Assembly (NCBI RefSeq): GCF_047730085.1
Contig: NZ_CP159830.1
Location: forward strand, 2,790,001-2,854,000
DNA from: Njordibacter sp937773555
Lineage (GTDB): Bacteria; Pseudomonadota; Gammaproteobacteria; Pseudomonadales; Balneatricaceae
DNA length: 64,000 nt
Direction: 5' to 3'
Under the pieces are notes generated by a model, which was not told the origin of the DNA, did not search any database, and saw nothing but the letters and a program-made list of their open reading frames with translations. Positions 8,620 through 17,015 of this stretch are shown piece after piece (position 1 is the stretch's first letter; the number at the start of each line of letters is the position of its first letter). Made by a program: the position numbers and the translations under genes.

Positions 8620-10160
8620 CTCAGTCAACATCAACAGCACAGGGTTCACGTACCCTCCTAGTCCAAGGCACCAAAACTGCGTTAGAGAAGAATGTCCGCA
8701 CGCTTATGGTTCAGGGCACCACATCTGATGCAGGGAAGAGTATATTAGTGACAGCTTTATGCCGTATTTTGGCTCGTAGAGGCATTAAAGTGGCTCCTTT
8801 TAAAAGCCAGAATATGGCCCTTAATAGCGCCGTAACTGCTGATGGAGGAGAAATAGGCCGTGCTCAGGCAGTGCAGGCAGAAGCTTGTTTTTTGGCGCCC
8901 GATATACGCATGAACCCTATTCTGCTCAAACCCAACAGTGATTTAGGGTCACAAGTAATATTGCGTGGCAAAGCCATTGGTAACATGAAAGCCGTGGAAT
9001 ACCACCAGCACAAGCCTAAGTTGCTACAAGACGTGGTGTGTGCCCATCAAGAACTATTACAAGACTTCGATTTAGTCATGGTTGAAGGAGCTGGCAGCCC
9101 TGCAGAAATTAATTTAAGGGAACATGACCTAGCCAATATGGGCTTTGCTGAAGCCGTAGACTGCCCTGTTATTATCGTCGCTGACATAGACCGCGGGGGT
9201 GTTTTTGCCCACTTATACGGCACCTTTGAACTGCTCAGCCCCAGCGAAAAAGCGCGCACGCGCGGCTTTATTATTAACCGTTTCCGCGGTGATAAAACAC
9301 TATTACAGGGTGGTTTAGACTGGTTAGAAGAACACACTGGCAAACCTGTGCTTGCGGTTTTACCTTATATCCACAACTTACACATAGAAGCCGAAGACTC
9401 ACTAGCAGTTGACCAGTTTACCAAAAGCGATGATGGCAAGCACTTTAAGGTTGTTGTGCCTATTTACCCTAGGGCCAGTAACCATACAGATTTTGATGCC
9501 TTAAGAATGCACCCAGATGTGGATTGCCAGCTGTTAAGAGATGTGCAAACCTTCAAAGGCGCAGACCTTATTATTTTGCCGGGAAGTAAGAATACCCGTG
9601 GTGATTTAGCGTGGCTTAAACAGTCTGGTTGGGATGCAGTGATTCAACGTCATTTACGTTTAGGTGGCAAAGTCATTGGCATTTGTGGTGGTTATCAAAT
9701 GTTAGGCCAAGCGGTGCATGACCCAGATGGCACCGAGTCAAACGCAGGTACCAGCAAAGGTTTAGGGCATTTGGATATTGAAACACTACTACAAGGAGAA
9801 AAACAGTTACGTAACGTACAAGGTCACTGGTTAAATCAAATAGGTGACATTCCAGTAACAGGTTATGAAATTCATGTGGGACAGACCACTGGGCGCGATT
9901 CAGCAAAGCCGCTAATGCAACTTAACACTGGCCCAGACGGTGCCCGCAATACTGAAGACACTGTGATAGGGAGCTATGTACATGGCTTATTTGATGAACC
10001 AAAACTACTGGAAGAATTATTACACTGGGCCGGTTTAGAACAGACACAAGCGTTCGATTATCCAGCTTTACGGGCTGCACAGATAGAACGCTTAGCTGAT
10101 GAAGTAGAAGTAGAGCTGCCCATAGCGAAAATTTTTAATATCATGCAGGGCTGTATATAG
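8616..10160 (+). CDS. cobQ: Cobyric acid synthase (glutamine-hydrolysing)
   Basis: CobQ amidates four side chains of adenosylcobyrinate a,c-diamide to give adenosylcobyrate. The N-terminal dethiobiotin-synthetase-like ATPase domain has MVQGTTSDAGKS, followed by FKSQNMALNS and VMVEGAGSPAEINL. The C-terminal glutaminase domain has the nucleophile motif GICGGYQMLG and the late SYVHGLFD histidine motif. At 514 residues it is somewhat long. About 28 residues precede the usual start and contain RTLLVQGT, a near copy of the RTLMVQGT just downstream. An internal ATG at 8706 matches the common family start, but the ATGA overlap with cobN favours 8616. Confidence 0.95.
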   Translation: MTQSTSTAQGSRTLLVQGTKTALEKNVRTLMVQGTTSDAGKSILVTALCRILARRGIKVAPFKSQNMALNSAVTADGGEIGRAQAVQAEACFLAPDIRMNPILLKPNSDLGSQVILRGKAIGNMKAVEYHQHKPKLLQDVVCAHQELLQDFDLVMVEGAGSPAEINLREHDLANMGFAEAVDCPVIIVADIDRGGVFAHLYGTFELLSPSEKARTRGFIINRFRGDKTLLQGGLDWLEEHTGKPVLAVLPYIHNLHIEAEDSLAVDQFTKSDDGKHFKVVVPIYPRASNHTDFDALRMHPDVDCQLLRDVQTFKGADLIILPGSKNTRGDLAWLKQSGWDAVIQRHLRLGGKVIGICGGYQMLGQAVHDPDGTESNAGTSKGLGHLDIETLLQGEKQLRNVQGHWLNQIGDIPVTGYEIHVGQTTGRDSAKPLMQLNTGPDGARNTEDTVIGSYVHGLFDEPKLLEELLHWAGLEQTQAFDYPALRAAQIERLADEVEVELPIAKIFNIMQGCI

Positions 10161-10161
10161 C

Positions 10162-11124
10162 ATGAGTTTGATTATCACCATTGTTATTGCCCTTGGCCTA
10201 GACTATTGGTTAGGTGAACCTAAGCGGCTTCATCCTCTGGTAGGCTTTGGAGGCTTAGTTGATGGGCTGGAGAAGTGGTTCAATTCTGCAGAAGGCGTAC
10301 AAGTGAACCAACGTGACACCCTATTAAAATGCAAAGGCACACTCGCATTACTCCTTGCTATTGGGCCTCTTAGTTTTGCCGCTTATAGCCTAGAGCAAAC
10401 GTTAGCTACCTACGAGGCATTCTCAACACTTTTTGGTGCCGTGGTGCTGTATTTAGCGATTGGATGGCGCAGTCTAATTCAGCACGCCAAAGCCATATCT
10501 GCCCCTCTATATGACGGTGATTTAATCACAGCCCGAGTTGCAGTGAGCCATATTGTAAGCCGTGACACTGAAGACTTGAATGAGCAGGAAATTGCTAAAG
10601 CGGCCACAGAATCTGTACTTGAAAACGGTGCTGACGCATTATTTGCAGCCCTGTTTTGGTTTATTGTAGCTGGTATTCCAGGGGTGGTTATTTATCGCCT
10701 GAGCAACACCTTAGATGCCATGTGGGGCTATAAAAACTCACGCTTTTTATACTTTGGCTGGGCGGCTGCGCGCTTTGATGACTTACTTAATTTCATCCCT
10801 GCTCGCCTCACGGCACTCGCTTACACCCTATGTGGCAGCGTTAATGGGCAAACCCAAAATGCATGGCAAAGCTGGCGTAAACAAGCTGGCACGTGGAAAA
10901 GCCCTAATGCTGGCCCAGTAATGGCAGCAGGAGCTGGCGCTATCGGTGTAGAGCTTGGTGGCAGTGCACAGTATCATGGTCACAGCCAACACCGCCCTGT
11001 GTTAGGTTCTGGCAGTGCACCCATGGCTGCCAGTATTGATGATGCCTGTGACTTAGTGAACCACAGCCTAGTGCTTTGGCTAGCGGCGATTTGTTTGCTC
11101 ATTTTTTTGGAGGCAGTGGCATGA
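10162..11124 (+). CDS. cobD: Adenosylcobinamide-phosphate synthase (CbiB/CobD)
   Basis: This integral membrane enzyme joins the aminopropanol arm to adenosylcobyrate. The N-terminal motif DYWLGEPKRLHPLVGFG is the family signature, and several hydrophobic helices follow. Other family blocks are SRDTEDLNEQEIAKAATESV with ENGADALFAALFWF, RLSNTLDAMWGYKN, and the C-terminal MAAGAGAIGVELGG. The length of 320 residues is normal. It begins one base after the cobQ stop and its stop overlaps the cobC start (ATGA), so it is translationally linked on both sides. The name CobD here follows the aerobic nomenclature. Confidence 0.94.
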   Translation: MSLIITIVIALGLDYWLGEPKRLHPLVGFGGLVDGLEKWFNSAEGVQVNQRDTLLKCKGTLALLLAIGPLSFAAYSLEQTLATYEAFSTLFGAVVLYLAIGWRSLIQHAKAISAPLYDGDLITARVAVSHIVSRDTEDLNEQEIAKAATESVLENGADALFAALFWFIVAGIPGVVIYRLSNTLDAMWGYKNSRFLYFGWAAARFDDLLNFIPARLTALAYTLCGSVNGQTQNAWQSWRKQAGTWKSPNAGPVMAAGAGAIGVELGGSAQYHGHSQHRPVLGSGSAPMAASIDDACDLVNHSLVLWLAAICLLIFLEAVA

Positions 11125-12179
11125 GCCTCCTATTTCATGGTGGTGATTTGCAGTCAGCGTCTGCTATTTATGGCCGTAAGCCTAATGATTGGGTTGATCT
11201 ATCAACTGGTATTAACCAGCACAGCTACCCTGTGCCAACCATAGACACAAATGCTTGGCACCAGCTACCTTATGTAGACCCTGCTTTAACCAAAGCGGCT
11301 GGCTCTTATTATGGGGAACATCCGTGCTTAGCAAGCAGTGGCAGCCAAAGTGTTATTCAATTACTACCCTTTATACTGCATCAGTTGGGCAGCCAGAAAG
11401 CCACATGGATACCCAACGTAGGCTATCAAGAACACCGTCAAGCGTGGTCTCAACAAGGTGACGTTAGAACTTACAGTGGATTAGACAGCCAGTTAGCTGC
11501 CCAGCAAATAGATGCGGCGCTACATGATAATGAATTAGGCCATTTAGTCATCATCAACCCTAACAACCCAACAGGGGAAACCTTTAACCCTCAACAGATG
11601 CGTTCTTGGGCCCAAAAGCTACACGCGATAGACGGTTTTTTGGTAGTTGACGAAGCCTTTATAGACACCACTATGACTGCTAGCCTGCTTACAGAGAAGC
11701 TAGCAGATAACATTGTAATACTCCGTTCGGTGGGTAAGTTCTTTGGCCTTGCGGGCATTCGCTTAGGGTTTACCTTTGCAGCTCAAACTGTACTCAATAG
11801 TTTGGCCAGGGAGATTGGTCCTTGGTCTGTTAATGGCCCAGCCCAAAAAGTCGCTATTGCGGCTTTAAACGATACTCTGTGGCAAACTAATATGCGCACT
11901 CAACTGGCGAACGAAGCAATGACACAACTAAGCCTTTGGCAGCACTCAATGACTCAGTTAGGAGCAGATTTAGCAGCTTCGCACGAATTATTCCGCAGTT
12001 TTGTTATGCCACCAGATTTAGCCCAAAGATTACACCTTAATGCTGCCAAAAACGGCATTTTATTGCGCCCAGTTGATATCAACTCAGGCACCAGTTTGTT
12101 ACGCTTTGGTAATGTTGATTTAAGCCACAGCAGAACACTTGAACACTGCCAAAGATGGATACAACAGGAATCCCCATGA
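11121..12179 (+). CDS. cobC: Threonine-phosphate decarboxylase-like PLP enzyme (CobC)
   Basis: This fold-type I PLP enzyme makes the (R)-1-amino-2-propanol phosphate arm of cobalamin from threonine phosphate. The 352-residue protein shows FHGGDLQSASAIYG at the start and DLSTGIN near residue 27. NPNNPTG lies at about 146-152 and DEAF at 177-180. The PLP-binding lysine lies in RSVGKFFGLAGIRLG, at about residue 206. I use the ATG at 11121, which overlaps the cobD stop. A longer frame from 11076 lies wholly within cobD. Histidinol-phosphate aminotransferases share the fold, but the position between cobD and cysG supports CobC. Confidence 0.88.
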   Translation: MSLLFHGGDLQSASAIYGRKPNDWVDLSTGINQHSYPVPTIDTNAWHQLPYVDPALTKAAGSYYGEHPCLASSGSQSVIQLLPFILHQLGSQKATWIPNVGYQEHRQAWSQQGDVRTYSGLDSQLAAQQIDAALHDNELGHLVIINPNNPTGETFNPQQMRSWAQKLHAIDGFLVVDEAFIDTTMTASLLTEKLADNIVILRSVGKFFGLAGIRLGFTFAAQTVLNSLAREIGPWSVNGPAQKVAIAALNDTLWQTNMRTQLANEAMTQLSLWQHSMTQLGADLAASHELFRSFVMPPDLAQRLHLNAAKNGILLRPVDINSGTSLLRFGNVDLSHSRTLEHCQRWIQQESP

Positions 12180-13585
12180 ACTTTTTCCCTCTATTTCACA
12201 ACACCAAACAGTTAAAAGCACTGCTTATTGGTGGTGGGACCGTTGCCAAACGACGCGTTAAATCATTGGTAGAAGCAGGTATTGCCTGTGATTTGATAGC
12301 TACAGCGGTCGCTGAAGGAGTGACCGAGTTAGTAGAAGGCGCAGGTGGCAACGTAACCATTGGAGCCTATACTTCAGATGAGGCGATGCTAGGCTACAAC
12401 CTGATTTTAGCACTCACAGACAATCGCAGTGTTAATCACCAAGTCGCTACTGATGCCAAGGCCATGGGTTTATTAGTTAATGTGGCCGATTTCCCTGATG
12501 ATGGCAATATTATTTTTGGAGCCATAATTGACCGCGCACCGTTAACTATTGCGATTAACAACGGTGGGGCGTCTCCCGTATTATCTAGTATTTTACGTCA
12601 GCAATTAGAGCAATTTGTGCCCAAAGCCTATGGGCAACTAGCACGCTTGGTGGGGGCTTATCGCACACGGGTGAAAGAGGCCTTACCAAGTACCACGGAA
12701 CGGTCAATTTTTTGGCATCAGGTGCTACAGGGACCTGTTGCAGAAGCCGTTTTCTCCGGTAAGCATAGCGAAGCAGAAAGCTTGTTGAAAACGCATTTAA
12801 GAGAGGCCAATAATGGCCTTGATAAGGTCATGAGTAACGGTGAAGTCTTTCTCATAGGTGCAGGCCCTGGAGACCCGGACCTCCTCACTCTTAGGGCTTT
12901 TAGACTATTACAAAAAGCCGATGTGGTGCTCTATGACGCCTTAGTGTCTGACGGAGTGATGGCGTTAGTGCCAGAGTCTGTAGAAAGGGTATACGTAGGT
13001 AAACGCCGCGCTAACCACAGCGTCCCTCAGACGGGTATTAACCAACTGTTGGTAGATTATGCAAAGCAGGGCAAGCGAGTGGCACGCCTTAAAGGTGGAG
13101 ATCCATTTATCTTTGGCAGAGGCGGGGAAGAAATTGAAACGCTGGCCGAACAGCATGTGCCCTTTCAGGTAGTACCTGGTATTACTGCTGCTAGTGGCTG
13201 CTCTGCCTATTCTGGCATTCCTCTCACTCACAGAAACTATGCCCAATCCGTGCGGTTTGTAACGGGACAATTACGCGATGGCAGTGTAGATTTACCTTGG
13301 CCAGAACTAGTTGTAGAAGGACAAACCTTAGTTTTTTACATGGGCTTAAAAGGTTTACCTATCATATGTGAAAGACTAATTAGTAATGGCATGGACGAAA
13401 AAATGCCCGTAGCCTTAATAGAAAAAGGCACGACCCAGGACCAGCGAGTGTTGGTGTCAGAACTGGGCCAATTACCTACAATAATCAAGGAGGAGCAAGT
13501 TATGTCTCCTTCACTATTTGTGGTTGGGCGCGTTGTTAGTTTACATGATAAACTGGCGTGGTTCACATCCTCTAGGGACGTCTAA
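12176..13585 (+). CDS. cysG: Siroheme synthase / uroporphyrinogen-III methyltransferase
   Basis: The trifunctional CysG makes precorrin-2 from uroporphyrinogen III and can go on to siroheme. The N-terminal dehydrogenase/chelatase domain has LLIGGGTVAKRRVKSL, VNVADFPDDGNIIFGAI and the INNGGASPVLSS loop. The C-terminal SUMT domain from about residue 220 has LIGAGPGDPDLLTL, YDALVSDGVM, RLKGGDPFIFGRGGEE and VPGITAASGCSAYSGIPLTH. The ATG at 12176 overlaps the cobC stop. Its location in the cob operon implies it supplies precorrin-2 for cobalamin here. The length is close to that of well-studied CysG proteins. Confidence 0.95.
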   Translation: MNFFPLFHNTKQLKALLIGGGTVAKRRVKSLVEAGIACDLIATAVAEGVTELVEGAGGNVTIGAYTSDEAMLGYNLILALTDNRSVNHQVATDAKAMGLLVNVADFPDDGNIIFGAIIDRAPLTIAINNGGASPVLSSILRQQLEQFVPKAYGQLARLVGAYRTRVKEALPSTTERSIFWHQVLQGPVAEAVFSGKHSEAESLLKTHLREANNGLDKVMSNGEVFLIGAGPGDPDLLTLRAFRLLQKADVVLYDALVSDGVMALVPESVERVYVGKRRANHSVPQTGINQLLVDYAKQGKRVARLKGGDPFIFGRGGEEIETLAEQHVPFQVVPGITAASGCSAYSGIPLTHRNYAQSVRFVTGQLRDGSVDLPWPELVVEGQTLVFYMGLKGLPIICERLISNGMDEKMPVALIEKGTTQDQRVLVSELGQLPTIIKEEQVMSPSLFVVGRVVSLHDKLAWFTSSRDV

Positions 13586-13676
13586 CATGCAGCTTTGGCT
13601 AGTTGACACGGGCCTAGATAACGTTATTCACAATGGCCACTCTGGCGAATAAGCCCCACCCTAGCAGGATGCTACA

Positions 13677-14561
13677 ATGCCCATTACACATCAACTATTA
13701 GCGGTTTTTGTTGCCCTAATCTGGGGTACTAATTTTGTATTTATTGAACTAGGGCTAAACGATCTACCACCATTTTTATTTGCTAGCTTACGCTTTACTT
13801 TTGCCGCTTTACCCCTTGTTTTTATATTACCTCGCCCTGCAGTGCCATGGCGTTATCTCATAGCGTACGGTTTTTTTATTGGCTTTGGTCAGTTTGGCCT
13901 ACTTTTTTGGGTGATGGGCAGCCACATGTCGCCTGGACTATCCTCCTTGGTCATTCAGGTACAAGCTGTGTTCACTATTGTGCTGGCGCTAATGCTATTT
14001 AAAGAAACCATTCGCATGCCGCAAATTCTTGCGCTAGTCATTTCTTTTGCAGGTATTGTACTCATTGCTGCTCAAGGTGACACCGATGCTACACCTATAG
14101 GCTTAACCATCATATTAATCGCAGCTCTAAGCTGGGCAGCTGGTAACTTAGTTGTTAAGCGTTCTGGTAAGGTCCATATTATTGCTTTTTTAGCATGGTC
14201 CTCCCTATTTGCAGTTCCTCCACTGGCTCTCATGTCATATTACTACGAAGGGCCTGCTCTCATAGGCCAAAGCCTAGCGTCTGCACATTGGCAAGCTTGG
14301 AGTATTGTGTTGTGGCAAACTATCGGTAACACACTTATTGGATATGGGTTGTGGAATTTTTTGTTACAGCGCCATGCAGCTGCATTAATAGCGCCTTGGG
14401 CGTTGCTTGTGCCTGTTTTTGGTATGGCAGCCTCCAGCACTTTTCTGGACGAGAGTATGCCGTGGTGGAAATGGGTTGCCGCAACCTTTATCATTGCTGG
14501 GCTCGTCCTCAATTTGCGCTCAACACCAGTGTCTGCACCCTCCAAAAAAGCACAGAACTAG
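13677..14561 (+). CDS. EamA/DMT-family exporter
   Basis: This 294-residue inner-membrane protein has ten predicted hydrophobic segments in two EamA repeats, each starting with the family pattern (LIWGTNFVFIELGL in repeat 1, ALSWAAGNLVVKRSG in repeat 2). It resembles the O-acetylserine/cysteine exporter EamA, including FLASLRFTFAALPL-like and VLAxxxFKE segments. Substrate cannot be told from sequence. It lies about 90 bases after cysG on the same strand, possibly as the last gene of that transcript, and converges with the nickel/cobalt transporter gene. Confidence 0.88.
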   Translation: MPITHQLLAVFVALIWGTNFVFIELGLNDLPPFLFASLRFTFAALPLVFILPRPAVPWRYLIAYGFFIGFGQFGLLFWVMGSHMSPGLSSLVIQVQAVFTIVLALMLFKETIRMPQILALVISFAGIVLIAAQGDTDATPIGLTIILIAALSWAAGNLVVKRSGKVHIIAFLAWSSLFAVPPLALMSYYYEGPALIGQSLASAHWQAWSIVLWQTIGNTLIGYGLWNFLLQRHAAALIAPWALLVPVFGMAASSTFLDESMPWWKWVAATFIIAGLVLNLRSTPVSAPSKKAQN

Positions 14562-14599
14562 GTTAGCTAAGGTGTATTAGTCATCCCGAGAAATTAGTA

Positions 14600-15301
14600 C
14601 TAACTAATAAAATAATTAAACACAGTAAAGCCACCCAGACCAGACGTACCCAAACCAATACCTAACTGAAGGTAACCTACAGACCGCTCAATGCGCTTGT
14701 TAGAAAAGTTAAACGGAAGGCTAATGGCCACTGATAAAAGAGCCATACCGGCAACAGACCCAATGCCAAACAACAGCATATAACCCATGCCAAGCCAAAA
14801 ATTTTGCGCCGCATTTAGGGTTAATACCACCAAGGCTGCTGAACCTGCCATGCCATGCATTACACCTACCATTAAGGTTCGTATTGGAAACGGGATCTTA
14901 TGCTTATGTTGGTGAGCACTCACATTGGTTCTATCTATCTCTAAGCCGTGCTGATGAGCATGAATGTGTCGTTTGCCATGGTGTTGGTGGACATGAATAT
15001 GAATCCCCTTATGGGCCATTCGCCACAGCACATCTAGGCCCAAATACAGCAGCATAAACCCTACTGCACACTCTAATATGGCCGCCGTATGATCAGGAAT
15101 TAAGGTGTCCGCCAACAAGGCCGCAGTGCCAAAGGCGAAGAGGGTGAGGGTGTGCCCCAAACCCCACACAGCGCCATGACGCAATGCTGCAGACTTACCC
15201 TGCTTTTGTGTCACAATTGAAGCTACAGCAGCGACATGGTCAGCTTCTAAGGCGTGGCGCAAACCAATCATAAAGCCCACTAACAGAACACTTATTTCCA
15301 C
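14600..15301 (-). CDS. NicO/UreH-like nickel-cobalt transporter
   Basis: This is a membrane protein of about six helices with the metal-transport signature HALEADH at residues 16-22, the H-x4-D-H motif of nickel/cobalt permeases. A His-rich cytoplasmic loop near residues 98-135 has more than a dozen histidines. It also contains GVMHGMAGSAALVVL, typical of the UreH/HupE/NicO group. It is the last gene of the riboswitch-led cbtB-cbtA operon, which points to cobalt. Direction of transport is not visible; the operon context favours uptake. Confidence 0.87.
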   Translation of the reverse strand: MEISVLLVGFMIGLRHALEADHVAAVASIVTQKQGKSAALRHGAVWGLGHTLTLFAFGTAALLADTLIPDHTAAILECAVGFMLLYLGLDVLWRMAHKGIHIHVHQHHGKRHIHAHQHGLEIDRTNVSAHQHKHKIPFPIRTLMVGVMHGMAGSAALVVLTLNAAQNFWLGMGYMLLFGIGSVAGMALLSVAISLPFNFSNKRIERSVGYLQLGIGLGTSGLGGFTVFNYFIS

Positions 15302-15339
15302 TTCACCCCCTTTTATTTAACAGATGACGGCATCACTTA

Positions 15340-15672
15340 TTAACTCAATGCCTTTAGCCGATATATTGTTTTATTGACGTGTTGGTGATTCTGAGCGATC
15401 ACTACCTCACCACCCAGTGTATGCAGCATTACCTGGGTTTGTTGGCCATAAATACAGCGCCTGAAGCTTAGATAAGATTGCTCATTACCACCTTTGGTTT
15501 CCAGCCCCGCAAAATTATAAAGTTCAGGTAAACTAAAACTGAGGCCGTCAGCCGTTATTCTTATGGCAGTGTCTAGGTCAGCTAACCTAAGCTTTAGCGC
15601 CTCTGGATCTGACAAGTAGGTGCCAAAAACAGATTCAAGCACATAGTCATAGGTTAGCTGCGTAGTTGCCAC
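15340..15672 (-). CDS. Uncharacterised 110-aa protein in the cobalt-uptake operon
   Basis: I do not recognise this family. The predicted protein is soluble, with no signal peptide or membrane segment, and mixes acidic helices (residues 5-35) with a C-terminal part rich in beta-type residues ending near KTIYRLKAL. There is a single cysteine at about residue 73 and a small NHQHVN histidine cluster near the end. It starts four bases after the cbtA stop and ends about 38 bases before the NicO-type gene. It is therefore expected to share the B12-controlled transcript. A role in cobalt handling is only inferred from position. Confidence 0.6.
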   Translation of the reverse strand: MATTQLTYDYVLESVFGTYLSDPEALKLRLADLDTAIRITADGLSFSLPELYNFAGLETKGGNEQSYLSFRRCIYGQQTQVMLHTLGGEVVIAQNHQHVNKTIYRLKALS

Positions 15673-15676
15673 AATA

Positions 15677-16396
15677 TTAAGCTTTGATAAACCGCTTAGC
15701 GACGTAGCCTGTTAGGCTACCCAAGACGATCCAGAATAAGCCATTGGCCAGCGCTGTGGCATAGATAAATTGCGATTGCAGGCCTTCTAAGGTTGCCACA
15801 GCTTGTGCATTTGGGTGTAAAAAGCCAGTCGTTTCTGGGTGGGGCGCACCCACAATCCAAGGTGCAGCAATAAATACCAGTGCTACACACTTAGTAATCC
15901 CTGGCAAAAAAATTAAGCTGGCAATAGCTAAGCCTGTAGCCATAACAGCTAAAAACCACCACGATTGACGACCTTCAATTGCAGCTGCTTCCATACTTGG
16001 GATCTCTGGAGAAAGGCCTAGTGCTGGAACCACAAAGAACGTTAGGTAGCCGGCTAAGCCCCAAAAAATGCCATTCAGCCAAGAAATTGTCAATTCAGCC
16101 TTATCGCGCGCCACAAACATGCACACCAATAAGACTATGGCAAAACCAAAGGCTGACAAAACATTAGATAGTATTGTGAAACCCACACGTTCAAACCCAT
16201 CAGTTGGAGCCCAAGCGTCATCATTGTGGGTATGCGAATGGCCATCATGGAAGGCGGCAGTCACTTCGGGTTGAGCAATTTCAAACACTTCGGCTGCATA
16301 AATAATGGGAGAGACATGGAGGGCTTGAACAGCACTCAAAACTAAGCCTGCAACCAAGGCTATAGCTAGTGCAGCTAACACCATAGAACGAAACAT
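15677..16396 (-). CDS. cbtA: CbtA-family cobalt transporter subunit
   Basis: CbtA is a membrane protein of about five to six helices, predicted to import cobalt together with CbtB. The family pattern is seen: helix 1 at residues 5-28 (ALAIALVAGLVLSAVQ), then EIAQPE and a His-rich stretch FHDGHSHTH. Later blocks are WLNGIFWGLAGYLTFFVVPALGL, the loop PEIPSMEAAAI, and WIVGAPHPET. The length of 239 residues is normal. It lies 29 bases downstream of cbtB in an operon with a cobalamin riboswitch at its head, a known arrangement for this family. Confidence 0.92.
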   Translation of the reverse strand: MFRSMVLAALAIALVAGLVLSAVQALHVSPIIYAAEVFEIAQPEVTAAFHDGHSHTHNDDAWAPTDGFERVGFTILSNVLSAFGFAIVLLVCMFVARDKAELTISWLNGIFWGLAGYLTFFVVPALGLSPEIPSMEAAAIEGRQSWWFLAVMATGLAIASLIFLPGITKCVALVFIAAPWIVGAPHPETTGFLHPNAQAVATLEGLQSQFIYATALANGLFWIVLGSLTGYVAKRFIKA

Positions 16397-16425
16397 AAAA
16401 TTAACCTAAAAGAGGGCTGTCGCCC

Positions 16426-16620
16426 TTAGTGGCAAGGAAATGCAAAAGAGTGGCGAGTATCGTGGGCTGCATTGTGTGCCACATCCATTGGCGCAAAACC
16501 AACACCCATTAGTACCACCATGCCTAAAATTGCAGCAGCAGCCATTTGTACATTGGTGCTCGCTAATACCTGGCTTGGTGCAGTTGTATTAGCCTTGGAT
16601 GTAACTGTCGTCATTGTCAT
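16426..16620 (-). CDS. cbtB: CbtB-family small cobalt transporter subunit
   Basis: CbtB is a single-helix membrane peptide and partner of CbtA. The 64-residue product has one hydrophobic helix at about residues 26-43 and the hallmark C-terminal metal-binding tail HDTRHSFAFPCH. I start it at the ATG at 16620, which has GGAGG six bases upstream (16626-16630). A longer frame back to 16713 would run into the riboswitch platform and is rejected. It is the first gene after the B12 riboswitch, so its translation is the likely control point. Confidence 0.93.
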   Translation of the reverse strand: MTMTTVTSKANTTAPSQVLASTNVQMAAAAILGMVVLMGVGFAPMDVAHNAAHDTRHSFAFPCH

Positions 16621-16631
16621 ATATTCCTCCA

Positions 16632-16647
16632 CGTGCTCACCCGCACG
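16632..16647 (-). promoter_or_regulatory. Hairpin next to the cbtB ribosome-binding site (expression platform)
   Basis: On the minus strand CGTGC and GCACG (16643-16647 and 16632-16636) form a five-bp stem that ends one base before the TGGAGG ribosome-binding site of cbtB. With the aptamer just upstream, this looks like part of a translational switch. A second small stem, GGGT/ACCC, lies around 16664-16677. No T-rich terminator is seen between aptamer and gene. Confidence 0.5.
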
Positions 16648-16685
16648 ATAAAAATTAGTGTTAGCGGGTATTAAACCCATAAGTT

Positions 16686-16802
16686 GTAGGCCGGTCTCCG
16701 GGCTAACAAGCAATGCTTGTTTACCGTTGCGGGGGCAGCACAGTTCTTAGTTTGACTGTTTCCCGTTAAAGCTAAATTCTTGTAGCCACCTACGGGGCCT
16801 AC
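16686..16802 (-). ncRNA. Cobalamin (AdoCbl-type) riboswitch
   Basis: On the minus strand the conserved core GCTGCCCCCGCAACGGT (16723-16739) and the B12 box AGCCCGGAGACCGGCC (16689-16704) are both present in the right order. They are preceded by GGGAA and a CAGTC/GACTG-type arm. The closing P1 helix is a perfect seven-bp pairing of GTAGGCC (16796-16802) with GGCCTAC (16686-16692). It heads cbtB-cbtA and should lower cobalt uptake when B12 is plentiful. All diagnostic elements are seen directly; only the exact ends are uncertain. Confidence 0.94.
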
Positions 16803-17015
16803 TTTATGCCAAATCGGTTAGATTTTGAAGCCTTAATACGAGAGGTTTTATTCAACACGCGACTCTTCGTACAGAATTACCCATCAAACCTGCTACCTAA
16901 CAGGGTAATAGACAGTGTATTTTTACTCAAACTTAGCACCAACCACTCGAAAAAGCGTCTCTAGCGATGGTATGATGGTCGGCTAAATGACACACCTATT
17001 GATAGTGAGATAACT

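Noticed and set aside
13587..13652. A 21-codon ORF just after cysG (ATG at 13587).
   Set aside because: No ribosome-binding site, no recognisable motif and no support beyond being open; most likely chance.
16621..16713. A longer CbtB starting at 16713.
   Set aside because: The extra 31 codons overlap the riboswitch aptamer and platform; the ATG at 16620 has its own strong ribosome-binding site.
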